From Chryseobacterium gleum (GTDB lineage: Bacteria > Bacteroidota > Bacteroidia > Flavobacteriales_D > Crocinitomicaceae): a stretch of DNA of 64,000 nucleotides. Each line of letters starts with the position of its first letter. Position 1 is the first letter of the stretch. A model generated the notes under the pieces. The model was not told the DNA's origin. It did no database searches and worked only from the letters and a program-made list of their open reading frames with translations. Location of the stretch: NCBI GenBank assembly GCA_945862165.1, contig CAMAXI010000004.1, positions 1 through 64,000 of the forward strand. The letters are read 5' to 3'. Both the position numbers and the translations under genes were made by a program. Shown here one piece after another: positions 16,561 to 25,353 of the stretch.

Positions 16561-17406
16561 ATGAGCGATAGTTGGTCAACTATTATAACACCAAAAACTA
16601 AATGGTATAAAATTAATCTCAAAGAAATTTGGGATTACAGAGATTTGATTTCGATTTTTGTTAAACGAGATATTATCTCTATCTACAAGCAAACTATATT
16701 AGGTCCTGTATGGTTTTTATTAGGTCCTTTGTTTACGGTTTTCACCTACACTTTTTTGTTTTCTGAGGTCGCTCATTTGTCTACAGATGGATTGCCAGGT
16801 CCGTTGTTTTATTTAGGGGGTACTACTTTGTGGAATTATTTTCAGGCTTGTTTCAATGGAGCTGCTTCGACTTTTTCTGCAAATGCAGGTATCTTTGGTA
16901 AAGTTTATTTTCCAAGACTTGTAACACCTATTTCATTGATGCTATCTAATTTATTAAAATTAGGTTTTCAACTTTTAACGTACGTAGCTTTTACTATTTA
17001 CTATCATCAAACCAATTTATCATTGAGTTTTCATTATGAATTGATATTCTTGATACCTTTCATTCTTTTAGTAATTGCTATGATTGCAATGGGTTCTGGG
17101 ATAATAGTTTCTTCGTTTACTACCAAATACCGAGATTTGTCCATGTTAGTAGGTATTGGTATTACCCTTTTAATGTATGCAACTCCTATTATGTATCCTG
17201 TTAGTGCAATACCCAAATTATACAAGCCTTATTTACATTTAAATCCCATTTCACCTTTAATTGAATCATTTAGATATGTTTTTACTGGCACTGGTACTTT
17301 TACAGCGTTTCAACTTTTGTATAGTTTTACTTTTGGAATAACAATTTTGGTTATTGGTATAATTGTTTTTAATCGTACTGAAAAAACATTCATGGATACA
17401 GTATAA
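16561..17406 (+). CDS. wzm: ABC-2 type polysaccharide export permease (Wzm)
   Basis: 281 residues from ATG 16561, chosen because a promoter element overlaps the upstream GTG 16549. The polar N-terminus contains YRDLISIFVKRDIISIYKQTILGPVWFLLGPL, the standard signature of Wzm/TagG permeases, followed by six hydrophobic segments and the YRDLSMLVGI loop. With the ATPase two bases downstream it should form the inner-membrane exporter for a finished undecaprenyl-linked glycan. This is the head gene of the long plus-strand glycan locus. Confidence 0.93.
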   Translation: MSDSWSTIITPKTKWYKINLKEIWDYRDLISIFVKRDIISIYKQTILGPVWFLLGPLFTVFTYTFLFSEVAHLSTDGLPGPLFYLGGTTLWNYFQACFNGAASTFSANAGIFGKVYFPRLVTPISLMLSNLLKLGFQLLTYVAFTIYYHQTNLSLSFHYELIFLIPFILLVIAMIAMGSGIIVSSFTTKYRDLSMLVGIGITLLMYATPIMYPVSAIPKLYKPYLHLNPISPLIESFRYVFTGTGTFTAFQLLYSFTFGITILVIGIIVFNRTEKTFMDTV

Positions 17407-17408
17407 AT

Positions 17409-18674
17409 ATGAGCGTTGTTATAAAAGTTGAAAATTTATCGAAACAATATCGTTTAGGTCTTGTTGGAGTGTCTACCTTTAAGGAGGACTCCAAACGTTG
17501 GTGGGCTAAAATGCGCGGAAAAGAAGATCCTTTTTTACAACTTGGTGTTGAAAATGACCGAACTATTTTAGATGATAAAAAGTTTGTTTGGTCTTTAAAA
17601 GATATCAATTTTGAAGTGCAACAAGGAGATGTATTGGGTGTCATTGGTCGTAATGGTGCTGGAAAATCTACCTTATTAAAGATATTATCCAAAGTTACCG
17701 CGCCAACTGTAGGATCAGTAAAGGCCAAAGGTAGAATTGCTTCATTACTAGAGGTTGGAACGGGTTTTCATCCTGAGTTGACTGGTAGAGAAAATATCTA
17801 TTTGAATGGTGCTATTTTAGGAATGCGTAAGCATGAAATTACGCGAAAATTAGATGAAATTATTGCATTTGCAGGCGTTGAGCGTTATGTAGATACGCCT
17901 GTCAAGCGATATTCCTCCGGAATGTATGTGCGTTTGGCTTTTGCCGTAGCAGCACACCTTGAAAATGAAACACTTATAATCGATGAGGTGTTGGCCGTGG
18001 GGGATGCTGAATTCCAAAAAAAATGCTTAGGCAAAATGGGAGAAGTAAGTAAAGGAGAAGGAAAGACTATTTTATTTGTTAGCCATAACATGGCTGCTGT
18101 AAAATCATTGTGTAATAAGGGTCTATTTTTGTCAAACGGAAAATTTTCTTTTATGGGATCTCAATCAGAATCTATAGATAAATATATATCAGAAAACAAT
18201 TTATCAAGTAATTATAAACATACAGGTTCTATTGATACTGCATTGGGCAATGAAAACATTAAAATTCTCGAGTTTAAAGTTTATCCTAATGAAGGCGATA
18301 CAATTAAAATATCATCAGGTGTAATTTTTGATTTAACATTTTACAACTATAAAGAAAATATTGATTTAGATGCAACTTTCGAATTAAGTACTAATCAAGA
18401 TATTGTTGTTTTTCACAATGGATCTATTCTTTCTTCAAATAAAGATTCGAAAATTGGCACATATAATGTGAAAGGGTTTATACCATCTAATTTATTAAAT
18501 GCAGGTATTTATAAATTTAAACTCATTTTTGGAGAAAACCAGCGATATACTCTCTTTATGTTAGATGAGATAGTTCAATTTGAAGTATTAAATGAGGCAA
18601 CTGGAAGCAATTCGTCAATTTTACCTGGAATAATTCGAGCAGAGATTAACTGTATATCAAAATTTATTAATTAA
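17409..18674 (+). CDS. wzt: ABC transporter ATPase with C-terminal glycan-binding domain (Wzt)
   Basis: 421 residues in two parts. Residues 1 to ~250 are the ATPase: Walker A GRNGAGKST at 80-88, signature YSSGMYVRLAFA, Walker B LIIDEVLAVGD and switch VSHN. Residues ~270-421 form a beta-rich extension typical of Wzt proteins that recognise the capped non-reducing end of the glycan before export. The N-terminal insertion (FKEDSKRWWAKMRGKEDPF) is usual in Bacteroidetes members. The gene ends 3 bases before the ketoisomerase at 18678, tying the exporter to the amino-sugar genes. The presence of the C-domain suggests that the exported glycan carries a terminal modification. Confidence 0.95.
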   Translation: MSVVIKVENLSKQYRLGLVGVSTFKEDSKRWWAKMRGKEDPFLQLGVENDRTILDDKKFVWSLKDINFEVQQGDVLGVIGRNGAGKSTLLKILSKVTAPTVGSVKAKGRIASLLEVGTGFHPELTGRENIYLNGAILGMRKHEITRKLDEIIAFAGVERYVDTPVKRYSSGMYVRLAFAVAAHLENETLIIDEVLAVGDAEFQKKCLGKMGEVSKGEGKTILFVSHNMAAVKSLCNKGLFLSNGKFSFMGSQSESIDKYISENNLSSNYKHTGSIDTALGNENIKILEFKVYPNEGDTIKISSGVIFDLTFYNYKENIDLDATFELSTNQDIVVFHNGSILSSNKDSKIGTYNVKGFIPSNLLNAGIYKFKLIFGENQRYTLFMLDEIVQFEVLNEATGSNSSILPGIIRAEINCISKFIN

Positions 18675-18677
18675 AAT

Positions 18678-19085
18678 ATGAAATTAAAACAACCTTATCT
18701 TATCAATTTCTCTAAAATAGGGACTTTTGAAATAGGATATATTTCTGTAGCGGAAAATGATAATTTACCTTTTGAACCAAAAAGAATATATTGGACATAC
18801 AATACTCCAGAGAATGTAGTTAGAGGACATCACGCACATTTTGAATTAGAACAGGTTTTAGTTGCAATTTCAGGTAAAGTGATTGTTAATATTATTACAA
18901 TTGATGGTTCTGAGTTTGAATTTATACTTGATACTCCTAACAAAGGATTATTTATTCCAAAATTATGTTGGAGAAATCTTAGGTATACAAATAACGCATT
19001 ACTAATGTGTATTGCAAGCAAAGAGTATACTGAAATAGATTACATAAGAAACTTTGAGGAATTTCAGTCCTTAATAAAAAAATGA
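18678..19085 (+). CDS. fdtA: dTDP-4-keto-6-deoxyhexose 3,4-ketoisomerase (FdtA/QdtA-type cupin)
   Basis: A 135-residue cupin. Conserved points of the WxcM-like/FdtA family are visible: IYWTYNTPENVVRGHHAH (RGHHAH at 49-54 with the catalytic histidines), ELEQVLVAISGKV and FIPKLCWRNL. These enzymes turn dTDP-4-keto-6-deoxyglucose into the 3-keto isomer, the substrate of a 3-aminotransferase. Such an aminotransferase lies at 28008, ten genes downstream, and the genes between look like acyl-chain enzymes. Whether the product is the fuco (FdtA) or gluco/quinovose (QdtA) epimer cannot be told. RmlA and RmlB, needed for the substrate, are not in this window. Confidence 0.88.
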   Translation: MKLKQPYLINFSKIGTFEIGYISVAENDNLPFEPKRIYWTYNTPENVVRGHHAHFELEQVLVAISGKVIVNIITIDGSEFEFILDTPNKGLFIPKLCWRNLRYTNNALLMCIASKEYTEIDYIRNFEEFQSLIKK

Positions 19086-19133
19086 TTACTATTTATTATT
19101 AATTAAAGATTATCTAATTATTAAACTAGAAAG

Positions 19134-19694
19134 ATGAACAATTTGATTGGAAAATTTATTGAATTAAAAACAATAAATAATTCTCATGCAGAATTAGTTG
19201 TTAAATGGCGTAATTCTGATCATGCAAAATTTATAAATAAGGGATCATCAAATATTGAAGATCAAATTAAATGGATAAATAATAGGCCCGACAACGAATA
19301 TAATTTTATAATTTATTTTCGTGATGAAGCTGTTGGTCAAATATCACTATATAATATTAATAAAGTTCATAAGACAGCTGATGCAGGACGATTAATTTTG
19401 GATAAAAATTTACCAAAAGGGTATCCAATCACTTTTGAATCTATTTTATTAATTTATAGTTTTGCTTTTTATAAATTAAACTTAAACAAAATATCAGGAT
19501 TAGTAGCTTCAAGTAATATAGGCGCAATCAAGCTAAATGATTTTGTTAAAATGAGACGTGAAGGTATTTTAAGACAACAATTTATTTTTGATAACGGTTT
19601 TCAAGATGCAATTGTTTTTGGAATATTGAAGAATGAATTTATTGAAATTCAAGAACCTTTTTTAAAAAAAATTATAAATTTAAATTTAAAGTAA
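19134..19694 (+). CDS. GNAT-family N-acyltransferase (RimJ/PseH-like)
   Basis: 186 residues with the RimJ/RimL/PseH-like layout. VVKWRNSDHAKFIN is near the start, YNFIIYFRDEAVGQISLYNI is in the core, and a C-terminal GNAT motif lies around KISGLVASSNIGAIKLNDFVKMRREGIL. It follows the ketoisomerase and directly abuts an acyl carrier protein gene (next ATG at 19695). In known Fuc3NAc and Qui3NAc pathways the acyltransferase is a hexapeptide-repeat enzyme (FdtC/QdtC). I infer that here this GNAT enzyme acylates the 3-amino group, possibly from an acyl-ACP. Confidence 0.8.
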   Translation: MNNLIGKFIELKTINNSHAELVVKWRNSDHAKFINKGSSNIEDQIKWINNRPDNEYNFIIYFRDEAVGQISLYNINKVHKTADAGRLILDKNLPKGYPITFESILLIYSFAFYKLNLNKISGLVASSNIGAIKLNDFVKMRREGILRQQFIFDNGFQDAIVFGILKNEFIEIQEPFLKKIINLNLK

Positions 19695-19991
19695 ATGTTA
19701 GAAAACAAAAAAATTCAATTGATTATGTTTGATGTTTTTAAAAACACACTTGATCAAATGGGACAAACTGAATTTATTGAATATAATGATCAGACAATTC
19801 TTTTTGGTGCTGGCGCCACAATAGACTCTTTAACTTTAGTCTCATATATTGTTGATTTAGAATGTTGCTTAGCTGATCATTTTGGGAAAGAAATATCTTT
19901 AACGGATGACAGAGCAATGACAAGAGAAGTTTCTCCTTTTGATACATTTGGTTCTTTAAAAAATTATATTCACGAATTAGTTGCCGAATAA
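19695..19991 (+). CDS. Acyl carrier protein-like protein (ACP 1)
   Basis: 98 residues with an ACP fold pattern. The phosphopantetheine attachment site is IDSLTLVSYIVDLE with Ser45. There is an acidic helix before it and a C-terminal helix (FDTFGSLKNYIHELVAE). It is longer than a fatty-acid ACP and differs from the second ACP at 26294, suggesting two separate acyl carriers in one pathway. It starts immediately after the GNAT gene and 5 bases before the SDR gene. A phosphopantetheinyl transferase is not seen in the window. Confidence 0.82.
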   Translation: MLENKKIQLIMFDVFKNTLDQMGQTEFIEYNDQTILFGAGATIDSLTLVSYIVDLECCLADHFGKEISLTDDRAMTREVSPFDTFGSLKNYIHELVAE

Positions 19992-19996
19992 ATATA

Positions 19997-20719
19997 ATGA
20001 CTAACAACTTAATGTTTAATGGTAAAATTGTGTGTATATCTGGTTCTAGCAAAGGAGTAGGTGGCAAATTAGTAAATTACTTTATAAGTAAAGGAGCTTT
20101 TGTTATTGGAATTAGCAGAGGGAAAGATGTGAGAGAAATTCAAAATTTTTTCCCTTTACAAGCAGATATTTCAAGTCCAAATGATTTAAAAGCAGTGTTT
20201 TCATTTATTAAAATAAAATTCAATAGATTGGATATTTTAATAAATAATGCAGGTGTTTCTCATTCGAGTCCATTAAACTTTTTGGCTACTGAAAATGCAA
20301 AATCGATGATAGATATTAATTTACTTGGAACTTTTTTAGTTACTAAGGAGGCAACGAAATTAATGATGAAAAACAAATTTGGAAGAGTGGTAAATATAGG
20401 GTCTATTTGTTCAACTCTTGAGCCTTTTGGAGCTTCTATATATACCGCAACAAAAGCTGCCATACATTCATTATCTAATTCTATAGCCCTTGAATTAGCT
20501 TCTTTTAACATAACCAGTAACACCTTAGCATTATCTCCTTTTCCAACCGAGATGCTTAGTTCTATAAATCAGAAAGAAATTGATTGGTATTTAAATGAGC
20601 AAAAAATTAAGCGATTAGCCGAAATCAAAGACATTACAAATGTGATTGAGTTTTATTGTTCCGAAAACAGCTCTTTTATAACAGCACAGTTTATTCAATT
20701 AGGAGGAATAAGTTCTTGA
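19997..20719 (+). CDS. Short-chain dehydrogenase/reductase, FabG-like
   Basis: 240 residues, classical SDR. The NAD(P)-binding motif SGSSKGVG is near residue 15, LINNAGVSHSS follows, and active-site Tyr149 and Lys153 sit in YTATK. The C-terminal region (SSFITAQFIQLGGISS) matches FabG-type enzymes. It lies between an ACP and a thioesterase-like MBL protein, so reduction of a 3-ketoacyl-ACP to a 3-hydroxyacyl-ACP is likely. Oxidation of another ACP-bound alcohol is an alternative. A second SDR is fused to MaoC at 22370. Confidence 0.88.
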   Translation: MTNNLMFNGKIVCISGSSKGVGGKLVNYFISKGAFVIGISRGKDVREIQNFFPLQADISSPNDLKAVFSFIKIKFNRLDILINNAGVSHSSPLNFLATENAKSMIDINLLGTFLVTKEATKLMMKNKFGRVVNIGSICSTLEPFGASIYTATKAAIHSLSNSIALELASFNITSNTLALSPFPTEMLSSINQKEIDWYLNEQKIKRLAEIKDITNVIEFYCSENSSFITAQFIQLGGISS

Positions 20720-20723
20720 TAAA

Positions 20724-21344
20724 ATGATTCATCAAATTATAAATAAATTATTTTCAACAAATACATATGTATGTGTATTAGAAAACAATAATTGTATCAT
20801 CATCGATCCTGGATCGGATTTTGAAACAATTGATGATTTTATAAGTGAATTTAAGTATACTCCAATTGCCATTCTTGCAACGCATGGACACTTTGATCAT
20901 ATAGCTAGTGTAAGTAAATTTCAAACTAAATATGGTAGTATATTTTATTTACACAATAAAGATTTAAAAACACTTAAACTTTCAAATTTTCTAATGAAAA
21001 TGTTTGGATTAGATGGGAAAATTGACATTCCAAGTGTAGATGTTTTAATTGATGAAAATAATTCAATTTTTGAGATTGACTCTTTTAAAGTCGAATTTTT
21101 TAATACACCAGGACATACTTCAGGAAGCTGTGTTATTCAAATTAATACAGATTTATTTACGGGAGATACACTTTTTTATTCAGATTTCTCGAGTTTAAAG
21201 ATTCCTAATGATAACTCGAAAATATTAGCTCAATCACAACAATTTATTTTTGAGAATTTTGGTAGTGATATACTTATTTACCCAGGACATGGAGATATTG
21301 GTCTATTAATAAACCTGCGCAAAAAATTGCAAATAAATCCGTAA
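20724..21344 (+). CDS. Metallo-beta-lactamase-fold hydrolase (glyoxalase II-like)
   Basis: 206 residues. The metal-binding motif THGHFDH gives H54, H56, D58 and H59. Further ligands are TPGHTSG and FTGDTLF, and the last is YPGHGDIG. This is the YcbL/GloB subgroup, which hydrolyses thioesters such as S-lactoylglutathione. Placed between SDR and KAS III genes with ACPs, it may act as the thioesterase or proofreading hydrolase of the acyl pathway. That role is an inference from context. Confidence 0.88.
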   Translation: MIHQIINKLFSTNTYVCVLENNNCIIIDPGSDFETIDDFISEFKYTPIAILATHGHFDHIASVSKFQTKYGSIFYLHNKDLKTLKLSNFLMKMFGLDGKIDIPSVDVLIDENNSIFEIDSFKVEFFNTPGHTSGSCVIQINTDLFTGDTLFYSDFSSLKIPNDNSKILAQSQQFIFENFGSDILIYPGHGDIGLLINLRKKLQINP

Positions 21345-21360
21345 TTTGTATCTTTAACTT

Positions 21361-22362
21361 ATGAATATACTACAATACGGAATTGGAATAAAAAGTACAG
21401 GTTCTTATTTACCGGATTTAATAGAAACTAATGAGGAGTTGTGTAAAACATTACCACCTGAAATTACACCTGATTGGATAATTCAAAAAACAGGGATTAA
21501 AAGTCGTAGAATTGCAAAAGAAGGCATTACCACTTCTTATATGGCTCTAAATGCAGCCGAAAAAGCAATCGAATCAGCAAATATTTCTATAGATGATGTA
21601 AATTTAATAGTTTGCTGTACTCATTCTCACGAATATATATTCCCTGCACTTTCTGCTAAAATAATGAAGGATTTAGGTGTTAAAAACGCTCAAATTTTTG
21701 ATATTCAAGCAAATTGTGCTGGTTTTGTTACTGGTTTAACTGTAGCATCAGACAGGATGTTTAATGAGCCTGACATTAAATATGCCTTGGTAATAGGAGT
21801 AGAAATGCAAAGCTCGTATAGAGATATAACCGATTTTAATACTGCGATTTTCTTGAGCGATGGAGCTGGTGCAGCTATTTTAGAAAAAGTGGATCCTTTA
21901 AAAGGTATTCAGGCATCATCTTTTCATGCAGATCCATCAACCTATGAATCTGTAAGACTAAGAGGAGGAGGGTCATCTTTTAGGTATAATAATAGAAATT
22001 TCGATCCATCAATTGACTTTATGGAAATGAATGGTTTAGCGACTTGGAAGCAAGCGGTAACTAATCTTCCTATTTCAATTAGAAGAACTTGTGCAAAAGT
22101 AAATGTTGAAGTTTCAGATGTTGATTTTTTTGTTTTTCATCAAGCAAATTATCAGATGATAAGTTACATCATGGCAAAGTCTAAAATACCCATGCATAAA
22201 ACTCATACGAATATTGTCGAAGTAGGGAACACAGCATCAGCATCAGTAGCAATTGCCTTAGATGAAGCAGTTAATTTAAATAAAATTAAATCTGGTCATT
22301 CAGTTGTATTAGCTTCTGTTGGAGCCGGTTTTATATTTGGATCAAGTATTTGGAAATGGTAA
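21361..22362 (+). CDS. 3-oxoacyl-ACP synthase III family protein (FabH-like)
   Basis: 333 residues, full thiolase-fold length. The catalytic triad is complete: Cys119 in QANCAGF, His260 in FHQANYQMI and Asn290 in VGNTASASVA. WIIQKTGIKSRRI is the typical N-terminal KAS III signature. It should condense an acyl-CoA or acyl-ACP starter with malonyl-ACP, giving a 3-ketoacyl-ACP for the SDRs next to it. It starts 16 bases after the MBL gene. It is a dedicated copy within a sugar cluster, not in a fab operon. Confidence 0.9.
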   Translation: MNILQYGIGIKSTGSYLPDLIETNEELCKTLPPEITPDWIIQKTGIKSRRIAKEGITTSYMALNAAEKAIESANISIDDVNLIVCCTHSHEYIFPALSAKIMKDLGVKNAQIFDIQANCAGFVTGLTVASDRMFNEPDIKYALVIGVEMQSSYRDITDFNTAIFLSDGAGAAILEKVDPLKGIQASSFHADPSTYESVRLRGGGSSFRYNNRNFDPSIDFMEMNGLATWKQAVTNLPISIRRTCAKVNVEVSDVDFFVFHQANYQMISYIMAKSKIPMHKTHTNIVEVGNTASASVAIALDEAVNLNKIKSGHSVVLASVGAGFIFGSSIWKW

Positions 22363-22369
22363 AATTATT

Positions 22370-23557
22370 ATGAGAAAATTCGAATCTTTTTATATAGGTG
22401 AATCGGCATCCTTAACTCACGAGGTAAGAAAAAGCGATGTAGAGAAATTTGTAGAATTAAGTGGTGATGATAATAAGCTACACGTTGATACTGATTTTGC
22501 TAATAAAACATCTTTTAATAAGCCTGTTGTACATGGGATGATTGGAGTTTCATTTATCTCAACTTTGATTGGTACAAAAATCCCTGGAGATGGAGCATTA
22601 TGGTATAAGCAAAGTATTGAATTTTTATTACCAGTTAGAATTGGAGATGTTATAGATGTATACCTAGAGATTATTGGAATTAATCCTAAAAATAGATCTT
22701 TAGAGTTAAAAACTGAAATCAGAAATCAGCATAAACAAGTTGTAACTACTGGTATTTCAGAAGTGAAAGTAATTGAAATTGAGGAACAAAAAACGGAAGC
22801 TAATTTAGAAATAAAAAGTAATAAGGTAGCTCTTGTAATTGGAGGGTCTGGAGGTATTGGAGCGGGTGTTTGTTTGGCGTTGGCTAAAAAGGGATTTGAT
22901 GTTGCAATACATTATTTTTCTAACAGAGAAGAGGCTATTAAAATTAAAAATGAAATTGAAACTAATAAAGGCAAAGCATTTGTTTATCAATGTGATATTA
23001 ATGACATTGATAAACTAAATGAATTAAAAACTCATATTCAGAGGAATTTGGGACTTGTTACTCATGTTATTAATTGCGCAACATCATCCACACCTAATAT
23101 AAAATTTGATGTAATAGATTGGGGAAAATTTGACGAGCATTTAAATGTAAATATAAAAGGCTCGTTTAATGTTGTAAAAATATTTTTGCCGGATATGCTA
23201 ACAGTTAAAACTGGAAATTTTATTTTTATGACATCTCAATTTGTAGATACACCAAAAACAGAATTAACATATTACATTACTGCAAAATCTGCATTACAAG
23301 GATTTGTTAAGTCTTTGGCGATGGAATATGGACCAAAAAAAATAAGATTTAATTTGGTCTCACCAGGTATGACAAAAACTAACTTATTATCAGATGTACC
23401 AGAAAAAACAAAGTTATTAAGTGCTATGAATACTCCTTTAAGAAGGTTAGCTAATATAGAGGACGTAGCGAATGCTGTTTCCTTTTTAGCCTCAGACGAA
23501 TCATCATATATTACAGGTGAAATTTTACGCGTAAACGGAGGGCAGGTAATGTTATAA
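22370..23557 (+). CDS. MaoC-like hydratase fused to SDR ketoreductase
   Basis: The start is ATG 22370 (395 aa), 7 bases after the KAS III stop; a longer frame from 22319 would overlap that gene for no reason. Residues 1 to ~140 are a MaoC/(R)-specific enoyl hydratase hot-dog domain with the catalytic pair Asp33/His38 (GDDNKLH) and the KPVVHGM motif. Residues ~155-395 are an SDR with GGSGGIG, YYITAK (Tyr/Lys) and the C-terminal SSYITGEILRVNGGQ typical of FabG. A single chain could thus reduce a 3-ketoacyl-ACP to 3-hydroxyacyl-ACP and dehydrate it, or hydrate an enoyl. It lies in line with KAS III and the FkbH-like gene (1-base gap). Confidence 0.9.
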   Translation: MRKFESFYIGESASLTHEVRKSDVEKFVELSGDDNKLHVDTDFANKTSFNKPVVHGMIGVSFISTLIGTKIPGDGALWYKQSIEFLLPVRIGDVIDVYLEIIGINPKNRSLELKTEIRNQHKQVVTTGISEVKVIEIEEQKTEANLEIKSNKVALVIGGSGGIGAGVCLALAKKGFDVAIHYFSNREEAIKIKNEIETNKGKAFVYQCDINDIDKLNELKTHIQRNLGLVTHVINCATSSTPNIKFDVIDWGKFDEHLNVNIKGSFNVVKIFLPDMLTVKTGNFIFMTSQFVDTPKTELTYYITAKSALQGFVKSLAMEYGPKKIRFNLVSPGMTKTNLLSDVPEKTKLLSAMNTPLRRLANIEDVANAVSFLASDESSYITGEILRVNGGQVML

Positions 23558-23558
23558 T

Positions 23559-25304
23559 ATGGAAAAGTTAAAATACACAGAAATTCTTCAATTAAATAAA
23601 AGTTTAGCAGAAAATAAATTCTCTAATGTATATGAAATAGGGATTTTATCAAATGTTATTGTTAATTCATATAAAGAAGTTTTAGAGTATAAATTAAGAT
23701 TAAATGATGTTGAACCTCGAATTGAAATAGGAAATTTTGATAATATAATTCAAGATAGTGCTGGATTTGTTTCAAAAAATTTAGTTTTGGTATTTTATGA
23801 TACCTTAAATATAATTGATAATGTGAGTGGCTTTTTTGAAGAAATTAGTAATGAACAATTGAATGAGTTAAAACTGAAATTAACTACTGAATTAGATATT
23901 GTTTTTTCCAATTTAAGAAATTGTCCTTGTGTAGTTTTTAATTTATTTTCAGCAGCATATTATCCCTCAGTATTTACTGATTTTTTAAAAGTTGAGGAGT
24001 TAGTAAATGAGTTAAATAATTATTTAATTAAGTATAAACCAAGTAATTTTATTTTAGCCGACATTAACAAAATTTATATCTCGGAAGGAATTAAAAATTG
24101 TATTGATATCAGATTTTATATTTCTTCTAAAGCACCATATACTTTTACTTTTTTCAAAAATTATGTACAGTCTCTTGAAAATGTATTATTAAAAAATATA
24201 GGTAAATTAAAAAAAGCAATTATCTTTGATTGTGATAATACCCTATGGAAAGGTGTTGTTGGTGAAGATGGGATGAAGGGGATAGACATGTCGTCAAATT
24301 CAAATTTTGGAAAATATTTTAATATTGTTCAACATTTTGCTGTTTATTTAAGTACGAAAGGAGTTATTATAGGTATTTGTAGTAAGAATAATGAACAAGA
24401 TGTTTTAGATGTTTTAAATAATCATAAAGATATGATTTTAAAGGAAGAACATATTGTAATTAAAAAAATTAATTGGGTTGATAAAGCAACTAACTTAAGA
24501 GAAATCGCATTGGAATTAAATATAGGTCTAGATAGTTTGGTTTTTATTGATGATTCCTCTTTTGAAATTAATTTAATTAAAGAACAATTGCCAGAAGTTT
24601 TAACCATTCAAGTACCAACTAAAGCAAGTGAATATTTAGATACTATTTCAAAAGTAGTTTATTCAAAGTTTAATTTAACCCCTACAGATGATGATGTTAA
24701 GAAAACTGAAATATATAAACAACAATTTGATCGCGAGAAATCGAAAAATACTTACGCCTCAATTGATGATTATTTAGCTTCATTACAAATTGAATTAAAA
24801 ATAGATAAAGATAATTTATCTAATATTCAACGCTTATCTCAACTAACGCAAAAAACAAATCAATTTAATCTTACTACCATACGTTACACTGAAAATCAAA
24901 TAACTCAATTAGTTAATTCAGAAAAATCATATGTTTATGCTGTTTTTGTGAAAGATAAATTTGGAGATAGTGGATTAACGGGATTATGTATAGTAAAACA
25001 AGATTACAAAGAAAAACTAAATGTGAATATAGATACATTTTTAATGAGTTGTAGAATTATTGGACGAAATATAGAGTATGCAATTATAGATGTTATTATA
25101 AAAAATATGGTTCAAATGGGATATACAAAAATTTCAGCAAGCTATATCAGATCAGATAAAAATATTCAAGCAGATTCATTTTACGAATCGATTGGATTTG
25201 ATTTAATTAAACATGAAGATGGGATTAAAAATTACACATTAAATATTGATGAAAATTACATAAATAGAAACTCTTTTATTAATGTAATTAAAGAGTTCGA
25301 TTAA
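23559..25304 (+). CDS. FkbH-like HAD-IIIC protein (glyceryl-ACP loading)
   Basis: 581 residues, the normal FkbH-like length. The HAD-IIIC motif IFDCDNTLWKGVVGEDG has catalytic D224 and D226; CSKNNEQDV and FIDDSSFEINLIKEQLPEV complete it. The last ~150 residues form a GNAT-like domain (FGDSGLTGLCIV, SCRIIGRNIEYAI). Characterised FkbH proteins take 1,3-bisphosphoglycerate, dephosphorylate it and load a D-glyceryl unit on an ACP, normally for methoxymalonyl-type extender units. The usual partner dehydrogenases (FkbI, FkbK) are absent, but a methyltransferase, an ACP and an AMP-ligase follow directly. A glyceryl- or methylglyceryl-ACP precursor is therefore possible. Confidence 0.9.
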   Translation: MEKLKYTEILQLNKSLAENKFSNVYEIGILSNVIVNSYKEVLEYKLRLNDVEPRIEIGNFDNIIQDSAGFVSKNLVLVFYDTLNIIDNVSGFFEEISNEQLNELKLKLTTELDIVFSNLRNCPCVVFNLFSAAYYPSVFTDFLKVEELVNELNNYLIKYKPSNFILADINKIYISEGIKNCIDIRFYISSKAPYTFTFFKNYVQSLENVLLKNIGKLKKAIIFDCDNTLWKGVVGEDGMKGIDMSSNSNFGKYFNIVQHFAVYLSTKGVIIGICSKNNEQDVLDVLNNHKDMILKEEHIVIKKINWVDKATNLREIALELNIGLDSLVFIDDSSFEINLIKEQLPEVLTIQVPTKASEYLDTISKVVYSKFNLTPTDDDVKKTEIYKQQFDREKSKNTYASIDDYLASLQIELKIDKDNLSNIQRLSQLTQKTNQFNLTTIRYTENQITQLVNSEKSYVYAVFVKDKFGDSGLTGLCIVKQDYKEKLNVNIDTFLMSCRIIGRNIEYAIIDVIIKNMVQMGYTKISASYIRSDKNIQADSFYESIGFDLIKHEDGIKNYTLNIDENYINRNSFINVIKEFD

Positions 25305-25353
25305 CAATAATTAAATAAAGTTATACAAATTTTCAATTCAAAATTAGCGTAAA

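Noticed and set aside
22319-22369. Longer N-terminus of the MaoC-SDR fusion
   Set aside because: It overlaps the end of the KAS III gene; the MaoC domain begins right after ATG 22370.
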